Source: Parabacteroides goldsteinii
GTDB taxonomy: Bacteria > Bacteroidota > Bacteroidia > Bacteroidales > Tannerellaceae
Direction of reading: 5' to 3'
DNA: 64,000 bases
Assembly (NCBI RefSeq): GCF_015550595.1
Contig: NZ_JADNBB010000015.1
Coordinates: 1 to 64,000 of the forward strand
Shown: positions 54,622-64,000 of the stretch, piece after piece
Layout: every line of letters starts with the position of its first letter
Position numbering within the stretch: the stretch's first letter is position 1
Translations under genes and position numbers: made by a program
The notes under the pieces: generated by a model
Databases searched by the model: none
Told to the model about the DNA's origin: nothing
The model's input: the letters and a program-made list of their open reading frames with translations, nothing else

Positions 54622-55497
54622 TTAAATATTTTCTTTCACGACTGGGGTCGATTGGGGGTTATTCAGTGAGTTGATCGAAATAGTTAACGTATAGACGGAG
54701 CTTTCATTCCATGAGGTTGTCAATGTCTGTTGATCGAAAGTGACTGGATAGTAGCTATTCCCGATCTGCAAGGAAAAGCTGTATTCGCTTTTGGGGAATA
54801 ATAGCAATTCTCCAGGTATTACTGTTTCGTCGTTAGTTAGTAATTGACCAAAGGTAAAACCTGTGGATAGTATAAATGTGCCTGTTGTGCCTGAGGCGAT
54901 GTCTACGTTCCCATTTGTAATATCCATCGTTCCTGTGTTTGGGCCGGAAGCAATGATATTTACTGCTGAACTGGGTTCTAGTGAGTCATTGATATTACTT
55001 TTCAGTTTGAATTTGATTTGTGCCAGTTTATGGTCGAAGGTCAAATTGACTGATATAGGATGGCTTTTGTTTCCTGCCTGAGCGGAAGCATACATTAAAT
55101 CGTCTTGTCCTGAGATAGAAAAGGCGATTTCGTTGGCTGTTGTTGGTTGATTCGTGTCTTGTATATAGGATGGATAGTAGCTATATAGAGTAACATCGCT
55201 GCCGTCTACCGGATAAACAACCGGCGAGTCGAATGCTAATTGCGAATTTAAGTTGTTCGAATAAGGTGAGATGCCATCTGAATATAGATTGTCAGTCCTA
55301 TATATTTTTATATGTGAAATATTGTCGGTGGTAAAAGCATTAACTGCAGCTTTTGTTTCTACATCAATCTGCTTAGGGGTGTTGATAAGAATAGGGACGG
55401 GCTTCTCTATTATCTTAGCAGCTTCCTCGGCTATTTCGCTACTACATCCACAAAGGAAGAGTAGGAGGCTAAATATGTATGAGGGGTGAGCTTTCAT
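54622..55497 (-). CDS. Fimbrillin family (Mfa-like) lipoprotein, middle gene
   Basis: A 291-residue lipoprotein (lipobox LCGC, Cys18). The family pattern is TPKQIDVETKAAVNAFTTDN, PVVYPVDGSDVTLYSYYPSY, EIAFSISGQDDLMYASAQAG and VNLTFDHKLAQIKFKLKSNI; it ends with ESSVYTLTISINSLN. It lies behind a 19-bp stem-loop that separates it from the first fimbrillin and 1 bp before the next gene, so expression is probably lower than that of the first fimbrillin. Likely an accessory fimbrial subunit. Confidence 0.84.
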   Translation of the reverse strand: MKAHPSYIFSLLLFLCGCSSEIAEEAAKIIEKPVPILINTPKQIDVETKAAVNAFTTDNISHIKIYRTDNLYSDGISPYSNNLNSQLAFDSPVVYPVDGSDVTLYSYYPSYIQDTNQPTTANEIAFSISGQDDLMYASAQAGNKSHPISVNLTFDHKLAQIKFKLKSNINDSLEPSSAVNIIASGPNTGTMDITNGNVDIASGTTGTFILSTGFTFGQLLTNDETVIPGELLLFPKSEYSFSLQIGNSYYPVTFDQQTLTTSWNESSVYTLTISINSLNNPQSTPVVKENI

Positions 55498-55522
55498 GAT
55501 GAATTAATTTAGATGACTAAAT

Positions 55523-55572
55523 AAACAATTAGTAACTTTTCAATCAAAAAGAAGAAAAGTTACTAATTGTTT
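55523..55572 (-). terminator. Long stem-loop after the first fimbrillin gene
   Basis: Arms at 55523-55541 and 55554-55572 are perfectly complementary over 19 bp, with a 12-nt loop. It begins 6 bp past the stop at 55579-55581 on the minus strand and is followed by GTTTATTTA-like sequence. It probably ends or attenuates the transcript before the two accessory fimbrillin genes, or protects the upstream mRNA. Confidence 0.75.
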
Positions 55573-55578
55573 TGTTCT

Positions 55579-56511
55579 TTATTCAACTGTACCTGTACCA
55601 CCTGTAACGGGCTCCCATTGTCCAACTGATGCTGTTACGTCAACGTTTGAAGCTTTAAATGTTAATTTAATCTCATATGCTTTACTGGCTTCAGTACTCA
55701 CAACAGAAGGGTCAATAGTAATACCATCTGTATTCTTTTCTGTTTTTATTAATAATTGGTATTTTGTGTCGCTAGGTAGTACCATTACATTTCCTGCAGG
55801 TTTAGCTTCTTCTGCAGTAGGACTTGCTGCAGAGTTAGGTAGAGTTAATGCTGTTGTGAAATCGTAATCAACAGGAACATTTGCTATAGTTTTGCTGCTC
55901 GTTTCTGTTAGTACCCCTTGGGTTAAATCTAACTCAACAGTAGTACTCGCATCTACCACCTCTATACTTGTGATATCTCCCCACGCATCTATAGCATCTT
56001 TATCAGCGGCAATAACCTTAATCTGCAGTTGAGTTAAAAGATGTTTGAAGTTCAATTCTTTACCAGTAGACGATTTATTTGTTCTGCTACCAGATATTTC
56101 ATTGGATACCATGATGTCATTATCTCCTTGGATAGTATATGCCACTTTACCATTGGAGGCTGTAGCTCTAGGGCTATAACCAATCATATAAATAGTTTTG
56201 CCATCAGCAGGGTAATATTGGATGGGATTAAAAGATACTTTACCATCCGTGTCTACGGATATATTTCCTGCTCCTGATTCAGTCCAAAGTGATGTGGTAT
56301 ATGTTTTTGTAGTTTCACTAGCTATCACTTGAGCTTCAAATGCATCACCTGGGTTTACAACAGCTTTTGAACTAATTTCCAATACTCCTGCATTTAACTC
56401 AATTGGAACCTTTACATCAACTTCATCTATTGGGTCACCTTCGCTTGTACAAGCGGTCATTGCTGCAAGAGTTGCAGCAATTGAAATCATACTTAATACT
56501 AATGTTTTCAT
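55579..56511 (-). CDS. Fimbrillin family (Mfa-like) lipoprotein, probable major subunit
   Basis: A 310-residue lipoprotein (lipobox MTAC, Cys21) with the Mfa-like pattern SKAVVNPGDAFEAQVI, FNPIQYYPADGKTIYMIGYS, YTIQGDNDIMVSNEISGS and ELNFKHLLTQLQIKVIAADK. The C-terminus (YEIKLTFKASNVDVTASVGQW) fits a donor strand. It is the first fimbrillin after the DUF5119 gene and is followed by a strong stem-loop, so it is likely made in excess, as for a major shaft subunit. That assignment is inferred from position. Confidence 0.85.
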   Translation of the reverse strand: MKTLVLSMISIAATLAAMTACTSEGDPIDEVDVKVPIELNAGVLEISSKAVVNPGDAFEAQVIASETTKTYTTSLWTESGAGNISVDTDGKVSFNPIQYYPADGKTIYMIGYSPRATASNGKVAYTIQGDNDIMVSNEISGSRTNKSSTGKELNFKHLLTQLQIKVIAADKDAIDAWGDITSIEVVDASTTVELDLTQGVLTETSSKTIANVPVDYDFTTALTLPNSAASPTAEEAKPAGNVMVLPSDTKYQLLIKTEKNTDGITIDPSVVSTEASKAYEIKLTFKASNVDVTASVGQWEPVTGGTGTVE

Positions 56512-56562
56512 AACTATAAAAATTTAAATTGTTTGAATTTTATTCGTTGCTTGTTATTTTTA

Positions 56563-57477
56563 TCATTCGATGACCATATTGTCTCCGGCAGAGACTTCCC
56601 ACTTGTTGATCTTTACAGTGAAGGAAGCGGTCTTTTCTACCGTTACGGATACGTCTACATTTACGTTGTTGCCTTCCGTTGTGCCTATCGACTCTCCCAA
56701 ATCGAGGGTGGAGGAAGAGGTACTGCCGTCGGTGAGGGTGAAATCCAACTTGACCTCGTTTGTGGGGGTGGTGGGAGGGGTTTCTCCATGCTTGGGGGCG
56801 GTTCCTAGTATCATGATGTTTGCTTTTACTCCTTCCTTTGAGGGAGTGGTTTCAAAGTTAACCGTGGTTGTTTTATCCGGTACGATCTCTAACTTGCTTA
56901 AGTTGAAAGCCGACGGTACGCCCGATAACGCTCCTTTGCAGTCTTTTATATGTTCCATACCGTCGACTTTTATGTCGAGCGTTACTTCGCGGATCAATGG
57001 AGTCGGACTAAACTCTCGTTTGTTCTGTGTGCCTTCGCCGGCCTCCACTTTCAGATCATTGATGGCTATCCCGTATAAAGGAGTACGTCCCGATGATGTT
57101 ACGCTTCCCGATGCTTTTGTCTCCGGGATGTATGCTTCTGCCGTTTCGAATGACTCCATATTGCGGAACTGAATGTTATCTGCATCGCAGTTGAAAATCA
57201 GTAAACGGTATTTATCCGGTGGCAGGGTGAAATGCAAACCGTCGGCATCGCCTTCGATCTGTGTCATGGCACCCTTTTCCTGGGGATAAAAGCAATAACG
57301 TAATTTCTGGGGATTTTTGTAGCCGCTCATGGCCTGTTCCCATTTCAACGAATATGAAATGAAACCGTAGGAGGATTGTTCCGACTTGTCTTCAGGACTG
57401 CATTTTATGAAGCATGTAATGATCAATATTATGCAGACTGCTATGCCACACGTACAACCTATTTCTCCTTTTATCAT
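56563..57477 (-). CDS. DUF5119 family fimbrial lipoprotein (anchor or assembly subunit)
   Basis: A 304-residue protein with a hydrophobic N-terminus (AVCIILIITCFIKC) that can be lipidated at Cys26. The DUF5119 pattern is SLKWEQAMSGYKNPQKLRYCF, FTLPPDKYRLLIFNCDADNI, AYIPETKASG and LIREVTLDIKVDGMEHIKDC; the end reads SFTVKINKWEV. In Mfa-like loci a DUF5119 protein precedes the fimbrillins and is thought to anchor or start the fibre, similar to Mfa2/FimB. It is the first gene of this operon, 51 bp before the major fimbrillin, and has a clear -7 box. Confidence 0.85.
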   Translation of the reverse strand: MIKGEIGCTCGIAVCIILIITCFIKCSPEDKSEQSSYGFISYSLKWEQAMSGYKNPQKLRYCFYPQEKGAMTQIEGDADGLHFTLPPDKYRLLIFNCDADNIQFRNMESFETAEAYIPETKASGSVTSSGRTPLYGIAINDLKVEAGEGTQNKREFSPTPLIREVTLDIKVDGMEHIKDCKGALSGVPSAFNLSKLEIVPDKTTTVNFETTPSKEGVKANIMILGTAPKHGETPPTTPTNEVKLDFTLTDGSTSSSTLDLGESIGTTEGNNVNVDVSVTVEKTASFTVKINKWEVSAGDNMVIE

Positions 57478-57520
57478 TTTTGTAACATTCGTTGATTATC
57501 AACTATTGTTGTTGATGACG

Positions 57521-57528
57521 CAAATATA
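57521..57528 (-). promoter_or_regulatory. -7 promoter element for the fimbrial operon
   Basis: The minus strand reads TATATTTG (TAnnTTTG), 44 bp before the ATG at 57477. GTTGAT/ATCAAC words nearby (57491-57514) form a small imperfect dyad that the adjacent AraC protein might use. Confidence 0.55.
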
Positions 57529-57599
57529 TCGGGAAAAAACAGGCGAAATATTGCTTTTTCTATTCAATAAGTTGTAAAAAGTGCAAGATCCGTTGATTT

Positions 57600-58457
57600 T
57601 TACTGGTTTTCATCTTTCGGGGTACGCATTGAACGGGGTGACTGGCCAAAATTAGTCCGGCAGAAGTGGGAAAAGTTGGACAGCGACTCGAAACCATATT
57701 TATAACTGATCTCGGAAATAGACATTTCGGTGGTGGTCAGGTCGTTCTGGATGTCTTCACATTTCTTTTTCAGCATCCACTGGTAGGCCGGTTCACCGAA
57801 CGTTTCTTTAAACAGACGGCGGAAGGTGGGCGTGCTGTATCCTCCCAACTGGACGAAGGCTTCCACGTCCTTTGCCTTCATATAATTTTGCATAACGAAG
57901 TAACGGAAGCTTTTGCTGTAACGGTAGATCGGCGAGTAGAACGCTGCAAGATCTTTTAATGTATAGTAGCAGTTAAGCAGGTAGACCAACTCTGTCCGTT
58001 TGGCCTGCAGGAAGCCGGCGCACAACAGGTCGTCGTTCAGATACATTCTTACTCCTTCCACGAAATAGCGCAACGGCGGACACATTTCCATCACGATGGC
58101 CTCGCGACGGGAAGTCTCGGCTATGCTTGCTCCTTTGTTGAAACGCTCGTTGCAGACGTTGATCGGGCGTTCGAACAGATACAGGATACATTCTACAGCT
58201 TCGAGGACTTTGAACTCCACCTTCGAGCCGATCGGTTGCAGGATGAACTGGCCGTCACTAATGATAGTGTGGGGATGTTCTTCACTGTTTACTTCGACGG
58301 TTCCTTTCAGCAGAAAATAGAGTGTATTCTGCATGCATTTTTCCTGGGGGATTATTATCCCCTTCGGATAAGAACGATATTTAAAGATCTGCTTCCTGTA
58401 TTCGGGACAGGAGGCACAATCCGTGAATTTGGTATACCTCAGATCTTGTGAGAACAT
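57600..58457 (-). CDS. AraC/XylS family transcriptional regulator, next to fimbrial operon
   Basis: A 285-residue regulator. The N-terminal half resembles a cupin/CRP-like sensor arm (ILYFLLKGTVEVN-type LYFLLKGTVEVNSEEHPH, IISDGQFILQPIGSKVEFKV). The C-terminal double helix-turn-helix runs from about 195: VEAFVQLGGYSTPTFRRLFK, TEMSISEISYKYGFESLSNF and FGQSPRSMRTP. It lies 122 bp upstream of the fimbrial operon in the same direction and 14 bp after the GHL10-like gene, so it may be read through from that gene. AraC-type genes commonly control Mfa/Fim loci in this order; control here is inferred. Confidence 0.88.
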   Translation of the reverse strand: MFSQDLRYTKFTDCASCPEYRKQIFKYRSYPKGIIIPQEKCMQNTLYFLLKGTVEVNSEEHPHTIISDGQFILQPIGSKVEFKVLEAVECILYLFERPINVCNERFNKGASIAETSRREAIVMEMCPPLRYFVEGVRMYLNDDLLCAGFLQAKRTELVYLLNCYYTLKDLAAFYSPIYRYSKSFRYFVMQNYMKAKDVEAFVQLGGYSTPTFRRLFKETFGEPAYQWMLKKKCEDIQNDLTTTEMSISEISYKYGFESLSNFSHFCRTNFGQSPRSMRTPKDENQ

Positions 58458-58471
58458 ATTACCCTAAAGTC

Positions 58472-60001
58472 TTATAACTTAACCTTTTTACTCTTTCCTG
58501 AACTTTCGTTGTGAAAACGATCGACAGCGGTCACAATATAGTGATATTTTTGCTTCCCATTGTTATAAGGCATTAAATAACTTGCCTCGCGGGTTATTTT
58601 TACGATTTTGGCCGGATTGCTCAGGTCGACCGGTTCTTTATTCTCGAAACGGTAAACTACAAAATAAGAAGCAAGTTCCGGATTTGTAGGGCTTTGTTCA
58701 GCTTGCCAGTGCAGTTTATACCCCTCGGCTGTCCATTCCGCTTTCAGCTTTTTTACTTCCTGCGGGGCGCGGTTATGCATATGGCTATAAGCCGGGATCA
58801 GGGCCGGGTAACGGTGATAGTTTCTTTTCAGGCTGTCGGCTACGCCTTTGTTGTTCCATAGGATCTCGTTGGCAGGCCAGAAACAGTTGCCTTTTACTTT
58901 CGATAGCGAACGTTCGTAAAGCATTTTGCGGGTCAGCTGGTCGGCTTTCATGGTACGGGCTACGTCCTGACCTATATAAAGATGTGTACCTTCGGGTGTC
59001 GCATTCTTGTTCCACCATTGGATCAGGGTGATATAGTCGGCTGCCGGGTGGCCGATTTCCCAGTATATCTGTGGCATGTTGTAGTCGATCCAGCCTTCTT
59101 TTACCCAGTGGAGTACATCGGCGTAGAGATCGTCGTAGTTTTGCAGGCCGTTGGTGTTACTGCCTGAGCCGTCGGGTGTACTTTTCTTATTCCGGTAGAT
59201 ACCGAAGGGGCTGATGCCGAAACGCACCCAGGGTTTGGTAAGCAGGATGGTCCGTTTCAGTTCGCGGATCAGCGTGTTTACGTTCTCACGGCGCCAGTCG
59301 CCCCGTTGGGCGGAGGTGTATCCTTTGTTCAGGCCATATTTCCGGAAACTGTCGTCGTCGGGGAAAGGCATTCCTGCTGCGGGATAAGGATAGAAGTAGT
59401 CGTCCATATGGATGGCGTCTACGTCGTAACGGCTTACGATATCGCGTACCACTTTACAGATGAACTGGCGGCTGTCGGGCAGTCCCGGGTCGAACAGGAT
59501 CTGTTTATTATAGGTTACGAACCACTCCGGGTGTTTGTGATAGATATGCGAATCGGCGAATCGGGTATTTCCGGCCGTGCTTGCCCGGTAAGGGTTCAGC
59601 CAGGCATGAAATTCCATGTTCCGTTTATGGCACTCTTCTATAAGGAAGGCCATCACATCGAAGTTACCGGCCGGTGCTACACCCTGTTCACCTGTATAGA
59701 AACGGCTCCAGGGTTCGATATCCGATTTATAAAAAGCGTCGGCTTCAGGGCGTACCTGGAAAATGATGGCATTGATGCCACAAGCCTGCAGATAGTTGAG
59801 TTTGCGGACGAAGTCTTTGCGGAGTTGGGCGGGAGTCATATCCTTGTATTCCCCCTGAAATGCGGTTTGTATCCAGGCTCCCCTGAATTCCCGTTTATCT
59901 TTTCCTTCTGTTTTTTGAGTTGATATCTGTCTGGTTGTCGAACAAGACGTTACGGCACACAGGAGTATGGCCAGCAACAGTCGGATATATTGGATCTTCA
60001 T
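58472..60001 (-). CDS. GHL10-like glycoside hydrolase lipoprotein
   Basis: A 509-residue lipoprotein (lipobox VTSC, Cys20) of the YngK/GHL10 type. The TIM-barrel signature is [72 protein letters not shown] with the conserved Asp-Asp, and [17 protein letters not shown]. An Ig-like C-terminal domain ([20 protein letters not shown]) follows. Some relatives act on peptidoglycan lacking peptides or on other glycans; activity here is unproven. It has its own -7 box facing away from uvrA, and the AraC gene follows. Confidence 0.9.
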   Translation of the reverse strand: MKIQYIRLLLAILLCAVTSCSTTRQISTQKTEGKDKREFRGAWIQTAFQGEYKDMTPAQLRKDFVRKLNYLQACGINAIIFQVRPEADAFYKSDIEPWSRFYTGEQGVAPAGNFDVMAFLIEECHKRNMEFHAWLNPYRASTAGNTRFADSHIYHKHPEWFVTYNKQILFDPGLPDSRQFICKVVRDIVSRYDVDAIHMDDYFYPYPAAGMPFPDDDSFRKYGLNKGYTSAQRGDWRRENVNTLIRELKRTILLTKPWVRFGISPFGIYRNKKSTPDGSGSNTNGLQNYDDLYADVLHWVKEGWIDYNMPQIYWEIGHPAADYITLIQWWNKNATPEGTHLYIGQDVARTMKADQLTRKMLYERSLSKVKGNCFWPANEILWNNKGVADSLKRNYHRYPALIPAYSHMHNRAPQEVKKLKAEWTAEGYKLHWQAEQSPTNPELASYFVVYRFENKEPVDLSNPAKIVKITREASYLMPYNNGKQKYHYIVTAVDRFHNESSGKSKKVKL

Positions 60002-60050
60002 GAATTTTCGTTGGTTTGGGATTATTGTAACACATTATCAAATCTTGTGG

Positions 60051-60079
60051 CAAAGATACATTTCTTTTTGCTATTTTTG
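60051..60079. promoter_or_regulatory. Back-to-back promoters for the GHL10-like gene and uvrA
   Basis: The minus-strand -7 box TATCTTTG is at 60051-60058 and the plus-strand box TATTTTTG at 60072-60079, both matching TAnnTTTG. They are 13 bp apart, so polymerase can serve only one side at a time. No LexA-like box was recognised. Confidence 0.55.
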
Positions 60080-60102
60080 TATCCTTTATTAGGGAAAGAT
60101 TT

Positions 60103-62889
60103 ATGTCTGAAAATAATTCTATATTTATCAAGGGGGCTCGTGTCAATAACCTGAAGAACATTGATGTAGAGATCCCACGCGACAAATTGGTCGTCATCAC
60201 CGGATTATCCGGTAGTGGAAAGTCTTCACTCGCTTTTGATACCTTATACGCCGAAGGTCAGCGCCGGTATGTGGAAAGCCTTTCGGCTTATGCCCGCCAG
60301 TTCCTGGGACGTATGAGCAAGCCGGAGTGTGACTATATTAAAGGCATTCCGCCCGCTATCGCGATCGAGCAGAAGGTGAATACCCGTAACCCCCGTTCGA
60401 CGGTGGGTACATCCACGGAAATTTATGAATACCTACGACTGCTTTATGCCCGTATCGGAAAGACGATCTCGCCTGTTTCCGGGTTGGAGGTGAAGAAGCA
60501 TCAGGTAAAAGATATCGTCAAAGAGGTATTGTCTTACCCGGACGGAACCCGTTTTGCCGTATTCGCCCCGGTGGTGTTGCCCGAGGGACGAAATATGAAG
60601 GAACAACTGGAGATCCTGCAGAAAGAAGGATATACCCGTTTGTCGATCAACGACACGGCTTACCGTATGGCGGAAGTGATGGCAGACGAGTCGTTATTGG
60701 CTTCTCCTTCTATCGAACTGTTGGTAGACCGTCTGACCGTTTCGGACGATAAGACGTTGAAAAGCCGTTTGGCCGACTCGGCGGAGACTGCTTTCTTCGA
60801 GGGGCACGATACCTGTATCATCCGTATCTATGCGGCTGAAGGCACGGTCGTGAAGGAATACTCCAAGAAGTTCGAAGCGGATGGTATTACCTTTATCGAA
60901 CCGACGGATATGATGTTCAGCTTCAATAATCCGTTAGGGGCTTGTCCGGTCTGCGAAGGATTCGGTAAGGTGCTCGGGATAGATGAGAATCTGGTGGTAC
61001 CTGATAAGAGCCTGTCGGTCTATCAGGGTGCGGTAGTCTGTTGGAAAGGTGAAGTGATGGGAGAATGGTTGAAGGAGTTCATCGCCAAGAGCGAAAAATA
61101 CAACTTCCCGATCCACCGTCCGTATTACGACTTGACACAAAAGGAGAAAGACCTCTTGTGGCATGGTGCCAGGGGACTGCACGGCATCGACGACTTCTTT
61201 AAATTCGTAGAAGAGAACCTATATAAGATACAGTACCGGGTGATGCAGGCCCGTTACCGGGGTAAAACGACCTGTCCGTCCTGCAAGGGTGCCCGTCTGA
61301 AACCGGAAGCCTTGTATGTAAAGGTTGGCGGGAAGAATATTGCCGAACTGGTGACTTTGCCTATCACGGATGCCAAAGCATTCTTCGATAACCTGCAACT
61401 GGATGAAACGGATGCTGCCGTAGCAAAGCGTCTGTTGACGGAGATCATGAACCGCCTGCAGTTCCTGTTGGATGTAGGGTTGGGGTATTTGTCGCTCGAC
61501 CGTCTGTCGGCTTCTCTTTCCGGTGGTGAAAGCCAGCGTATCAATCTGGCCACTTCGTTGGGTAGCAGCCTGGTCGGTTCTTTATATATATTGGATGAAC
61601 CGAGTATCGGTCTGCATTCGCGGGATACCGATCTGCTCGTAAAGGTACTGCGGCAGTTACAGTCGCTGGGAAATACGGTCGTTGTGGTTGAACATGATGA
61701 AGATATTATCCGGGCAGCCGATTATATTATCGACATTGGCCCGAAAGCCGGACGTCTGGGTGGTGAAGTGGTTTATCAGGGGGATGTAAACAACCTGCAG
61801 ACCAGCAGTAACAGTTATACTGTCCGTTACCTGACCGGTGAGGATAAGATCGAGGTTCCTTCTTTCCGTCGTTTGTGGAATAATTATATAGAGGTAAAAG
61901 GGGCCCGTAAGAATAACCTGAAAGGGATCGATGTGAAGTTTCCATTGAATGTGATGACGGTGGTAACGGGTGTCAGCGGTTCCGGTAAGAGTTCGCTTGT
62001 CCGTGATATCTTTTTTGAAGGGGTGAAACATTACCTGGATGAAGCCGCCCGCCTGATGGTGGATTGCTCCGGATTGAGCGGAGATATGAATCTGATTCAG
62101 GGTATCGAGTTTGTCGACCAGAATTCGATCGGTAAGAGCTCCCGCTCTAATCCCGTGACCTATATCGGGGCTTATGACGAGATCCGTAAGTTGTTCGGCG
62201 AACAACCTTTAGCCAAGCAAATGGGTTATACATCTGCATACTTCTCTTTTAATAAAGAAGGAGGACGCTGTGAGGAGTGCAAGGGTGACGGCCGGATCAC
62301 TGTCGAGATGCAGTTTATGGCGGATATCACGCTCGAGTGCGAAACTTGTCACGGCAAACGCTTCAAACAGGATGTGCTCGATGTGGAATATCATGGGGCA
62401 AACATTTATGATATGTTGGAAATGACGGTGAACCAGGCGATCGAATTCTTCGAACAGTATCCCGGCTCACAGGAAAAGAAGATTGTCAAGAAACTGAAAC
62501 CGTTGCAGGATGTCGGTCTGGGTTATATCAAACTGGGACAAACGTCTTCTACGTTATCCGGCGGTGAGAACCAGCGTGTGAAACTGGCTTATTACCTGGG
62601 ACAGGAAAAGCAGCAACCGACCTTGTTCGTGTTCGACGAACCGACCACCGGACTGCACTTTCACGATATAAAAACATTATTGAAAGCATTTAATGCCTTG
62701 ATCGATAAAGGACATACGGTTGTGATCATCGAACATAACATGGACGTGATCAAATGTGCCGACTATCTGGTAGACTTAGGTCCGGAAGGTGGTAATGCCG
62801 GCGGTTATCTGGTTTGTGCCGGAACACCGGAGGAAGTGGCTATGTGTCCGGAATCGTATACAGGAAAGTATTTAAAAGAAAAATTATAG
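60103..62889 (+). CDS. uvrA: Excinuclease ABC subunit A (UvrA)
   Basis: UvrA is the damage-sensing ATPase of nucleotide excision repair and loads UvrB. At 928 residues it is complete. It has two ABC ATPase halves: Walker [17 protein letters not shown] and [19 protein letters not shown] signatures [10 protein letters not shown] and [10 protein letters not shown]; Walker B-type [11 protein letters not shown] and [11 protein letters not shown]. Zinc-binding cysteines lie in [19 protein letters not shown] and [10 protein letters not shown] with CETCHGKRF. There is no signal peptide. The alcohol dehydrogenase gene follows after 4 bp, so the two are probably co-transcribed. Confidence 0.98.
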   Translation: MSENNSIFIKGARVNNLKNIDVEIPRDKLVVITGLSGSGKSSLAFDTLYAEGQRRYVESLSAYARQFLGRMSKPECDYIKGIPPAIAIEQKVNTRNPRSTVGTSTEIYEYLRLLYARIGKTISPVSGLEVKKHQVKDIVKEVLSYPDGTRFAVFAPVVLPEGRNMKEQLEILQKEGYTRLSINDTAYRMAEVMADESLLASPSIELLVDRLTVSDDKTLKSRLADSAETAFFEGHDTCIIRIYAAEGTVVKEYSKKFEADGITFIEPTDMMFSFNNPLGACPVCEGFGKVLGIDENLVVPDKSLSVYQGAVVCWKGEVMGEWLKEFIAKSEKYNFPIHRPYYDLTQKEKDLLWHGARGLHGIDDFFKFVEENLYKIQYRVMQARYRGKTTCPSCKGARLKPEALYVKVGGKNIAELVTLPITDAKAFFDNLQLDETDAAVAKRLLTEIMNRLQFLLDVGLGYLSLDRLSASLSGGESQRINLATSLGSSLVGSLYILDEPSIGLHSRDTDLLVKVLRQLQSLGNTVVVVEHDEDIIRAADYIIDIGPKAGRLGGEVVYQGDVNNLQTSSNSYTVRYLTGEDKIEVPSFRRLWNNYIEVKGARKNNLKGIDVKFPLNVMTVVTGVSGSGKSSLVRDIFFEGVKHYLDEAARLMVDCSGLSGDMNLIQGIEFVDQNSIGKSSRSNPVTYIGAYDEIRKLFGEQPLAKQMGYTSAYFSFNKEGGRCEECKGDGRITVEMQFMADITLECETCHGKRFKQDVLDVEYHGANIYDMLEMTVNQAIEFFEQYPGSQEKKIVKKLKPLQDVGLGYIKLGQTSSTLSGGENQRVKLAYYLGQEKQQPTLFVFDEPTTGLHFHDIKTLLKAFNALIDKGHTVVIIEHNMDVIKCADYLVDLGPEGGNAGGYLVCAGTPEEVAMCPESYTGKYLKEKL

Positions 62890-62893
62890 AGCT

Positions 62894-64000
62894 ATGAACA
62901 ACTTCAAGTTTCAGAATCCTACCCGACTGATCTTCGGTAAAGGGATGATTGCGGAATTGAATAAAGCTATTCCCGCCGATAAGCGCATCATGATCACTTT
63001 CGGAGGTGGCAGCGTAAAGAAAAACGGCGTATACGACCAGGTAATAAAGGCTTTGGCTGGACGGGAGTATGTAGAGTTCTGGGGAATCGAACCGAACCCT
63101 TCGATCGAGACTTTGCGTAAGGCAATCGCTTTAGGTAAGGAAGAGAACGTGGATTTTCTATTGGCTGTGGGCGGTGGATCGGTACTTGATGGGACTAAGC
63201 TGATCTCTGCCGGTTTATTGTATGACGGTGATGCCTGGGATCTGGTAAAGAGAGGTGCTGCCAAAGAGACTGTTCCGATGGGAGCTGTGCTTACTTTGCC
63301 TGCTACCGGCTCGGAAATGAATAACGGTGCAGTGATCTCCCGTCATGAAACAAAAGAGAAATATCCGTTTTATAGTAATTTCCCGGTTTTCTCGATCCTC
63401 GATCCGGAAACGACTTTTACGTTACCGGCTCATCAGATCGCTTGTGGTCTGGCCGATACGTTTGTGCATGTAATGGAACAGTATATGACTACCACCGGAC
63501 AGTCGCGCCTGATGGATCGCTGGGCTGAAAGTATCCTGAGCACTGTTATTGAGATAGCTCCTAAGATCAAGGCGAATCAGCAGGATTATAATGTAATGGC
63601 TGACTTTATGCTTTCTGCCACAATGGCATTGAACGGCTTTATCGCTATGGGGGTTACCCAAGACTGGGCTACTCACATGATCGGTCATGAACTGACTGCT
63701 TTACATGGTCTGACACATGGTGCTACTTTGGCTATTGTTTTCCCCGGTACTTTGCGTACCCTTCGCCCGCAGAAACAGGATAAGATCCTTCAATATGGCG
63801 AACGCGTCTGGGGTATTACCGAAGGTTCGGTTGACGAACGTGTCGATCAGGCTATCCGGAAGACAGAAGAGTTTTTCCGCAGCCTGGGTCTGTCCACCCG
63901 TCTGGGTGAAGAAAATATCGGTGAAGAAACAATTGCCGAAATCGAACGCCGCTTCAATGCAGCCAATGTCGCTTATGGTGATGCCGGAAATGTAACCGGA
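62894..64000 (+). CDS. Iron-containing alcohol dehydrogenase, cut by window end
   Basis: The first 369 residues of a group III alcohol dehydrogenase, with no stop before the window edge. It starts NNFKFQNPTRLIFGKG, typical of the YqhD/butanol dehydrogenase type. The nucleotide loop is AVGGGSVLDGTK. Metal ligands are likely in CGLADTFVHVMEQYM (Asp and His) and ATHMIGHELTALHGLTHGATLA (two His). Family enzymes reduce aldehydes with NADPH. It starts 4 bp after uvrA, an odd partner that may be chance. Confidence 0.92.
   Translation, partial: MNNFKFQNPTRLIFGKGMIAELNKAIPADKRIMITFGGGSVKKNGVYDQVIKALAGREYVEFWGIEPNPSIETLRKAIALGKEENVDFLLAVGGGSVLDGTKLISAGLLYDGDAWDLVKRGAAKETVPMGAVLTLPATGSEMNNGAVISRHETKEKYPFYSNFPVFSILDPETTFTLPAHQIACGLADTFVHVMEQYMTTTGQSRLMDRWAESILSTVIEIAPKIKANQQDYNVMADFMLSATMALNGFIAMGVTQDWATHMIGHELTALHGLTHGATLAIVFPGTLRTLRPQKQDKILQYGERVWGITEGSVDERVDQAIRKTEEFFRSLGLSTRLGEENIGEETIAEIERRFNAANVAYGDAGNVTG

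Overview
The window looks like chromosome of a gut Bacteroidales bacterium. Parabacteroides or a close relative is most likely, but that genus call is an inference from protein flavour and not from a marker gene. The support is two SusC/SusD pairs, many lipoproteins with a Cys lipobox, fimbrillin (Mfa-like) proteins, a DUF3836 protein, a BfMGP-like GH130 phosphorylase, and repeated matches to the Bacteroidetes -7 promoter element TAnnTTTG just upstream of genes. No rRNA, tRNA or CRISPR array was seen.

Layout. (1) 0-6.1 kb: the 3' end of a SusC/SusD pair, then a convergent operon kdgK-kdgA-uxaC for hexuronate catabolism. (2) 6.2-8.8 kb: a small membrane-anchored protein divergent from an XRE regulator, with a striking pair of palindromes between them, then a decayed DUF6922-like gene and a DUF418 membrane protein. 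(3) 8.9-17.2 kb: one tight operon of BlaI-type repressor, M56 BlaR-like protease fused to a carboxypeptidase-regulatory-like domain and two TonB C-terminal domains, a TPR protein, a TlpA-like thioredoxin protein, two paralogous 6-bladed beta-propeller lipoproteins and a small lipoprotein. This looks like an envelope sensing or stress system and is one of the two most interesting blocks. (4) 17.3-25.9 kb: GH2 beta-galactosidase with a C-terminal F5/8-type domain, patatin-like phospholipase with an outer-membrane barrel, sialate O-acetylesterase-like protein, DUF2461 protein. (5) 25.9-38.0 kb: a polysaccharide-utilisation-like locus on the minus strand (hexokinase, AraC regulator, GH30, SusC, SusD, arylsulfotransferase-like lipoprotein, GH130 mannosylglucose phosphorylase). 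(6) 38-46.4 kb: DUF3836 protein, stand-alone TrpB2, tandem duplicated outer-membrane porin-like genes with an RmlD-like reductase and a stand-alone AICAR formyltransferase, and asd. (7) 46.5-50.7 kb: a lamin-tail-domain secreted protein, a tiny gene paired with a DUF5053-like gene, and a C11 (clostripain) protease. (8) 50.8-58.5 kb: a fimbrial region that appears split. DUF3575 and a shortened DUF3868 gene lie on the plus strand. An Rpn-type nuclease and about 700 bp of non-coding DNA full of ACTATCAT motifs follow. Then comes a minus-strand operon of a DUF5119 protein and three fimbrillins, and an AraC regulator. (9) 58.5-64 kb: GHL10-like lipoprotein, uvrA, and the start of an iron-containing alcohol dehydrogenase cut by the window end.

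How it fits together. Most of the window is glycan foraging and envelope biology: imported oligosaccharides are cleaved in the periplasm, mannosyl-glucose is phosphorolysed, hexoses are phosphorylated, and uronates are channelled through KDG to pyruvate and glyceraldehyde 3-phosphate. Surface structures (fimbriae, porins, secreted LTD and C11 proteins) make up much of the rest. Convergent gene pairs are separated by clear stem-loops at seven junctions, so transcription units are easy to delimit.
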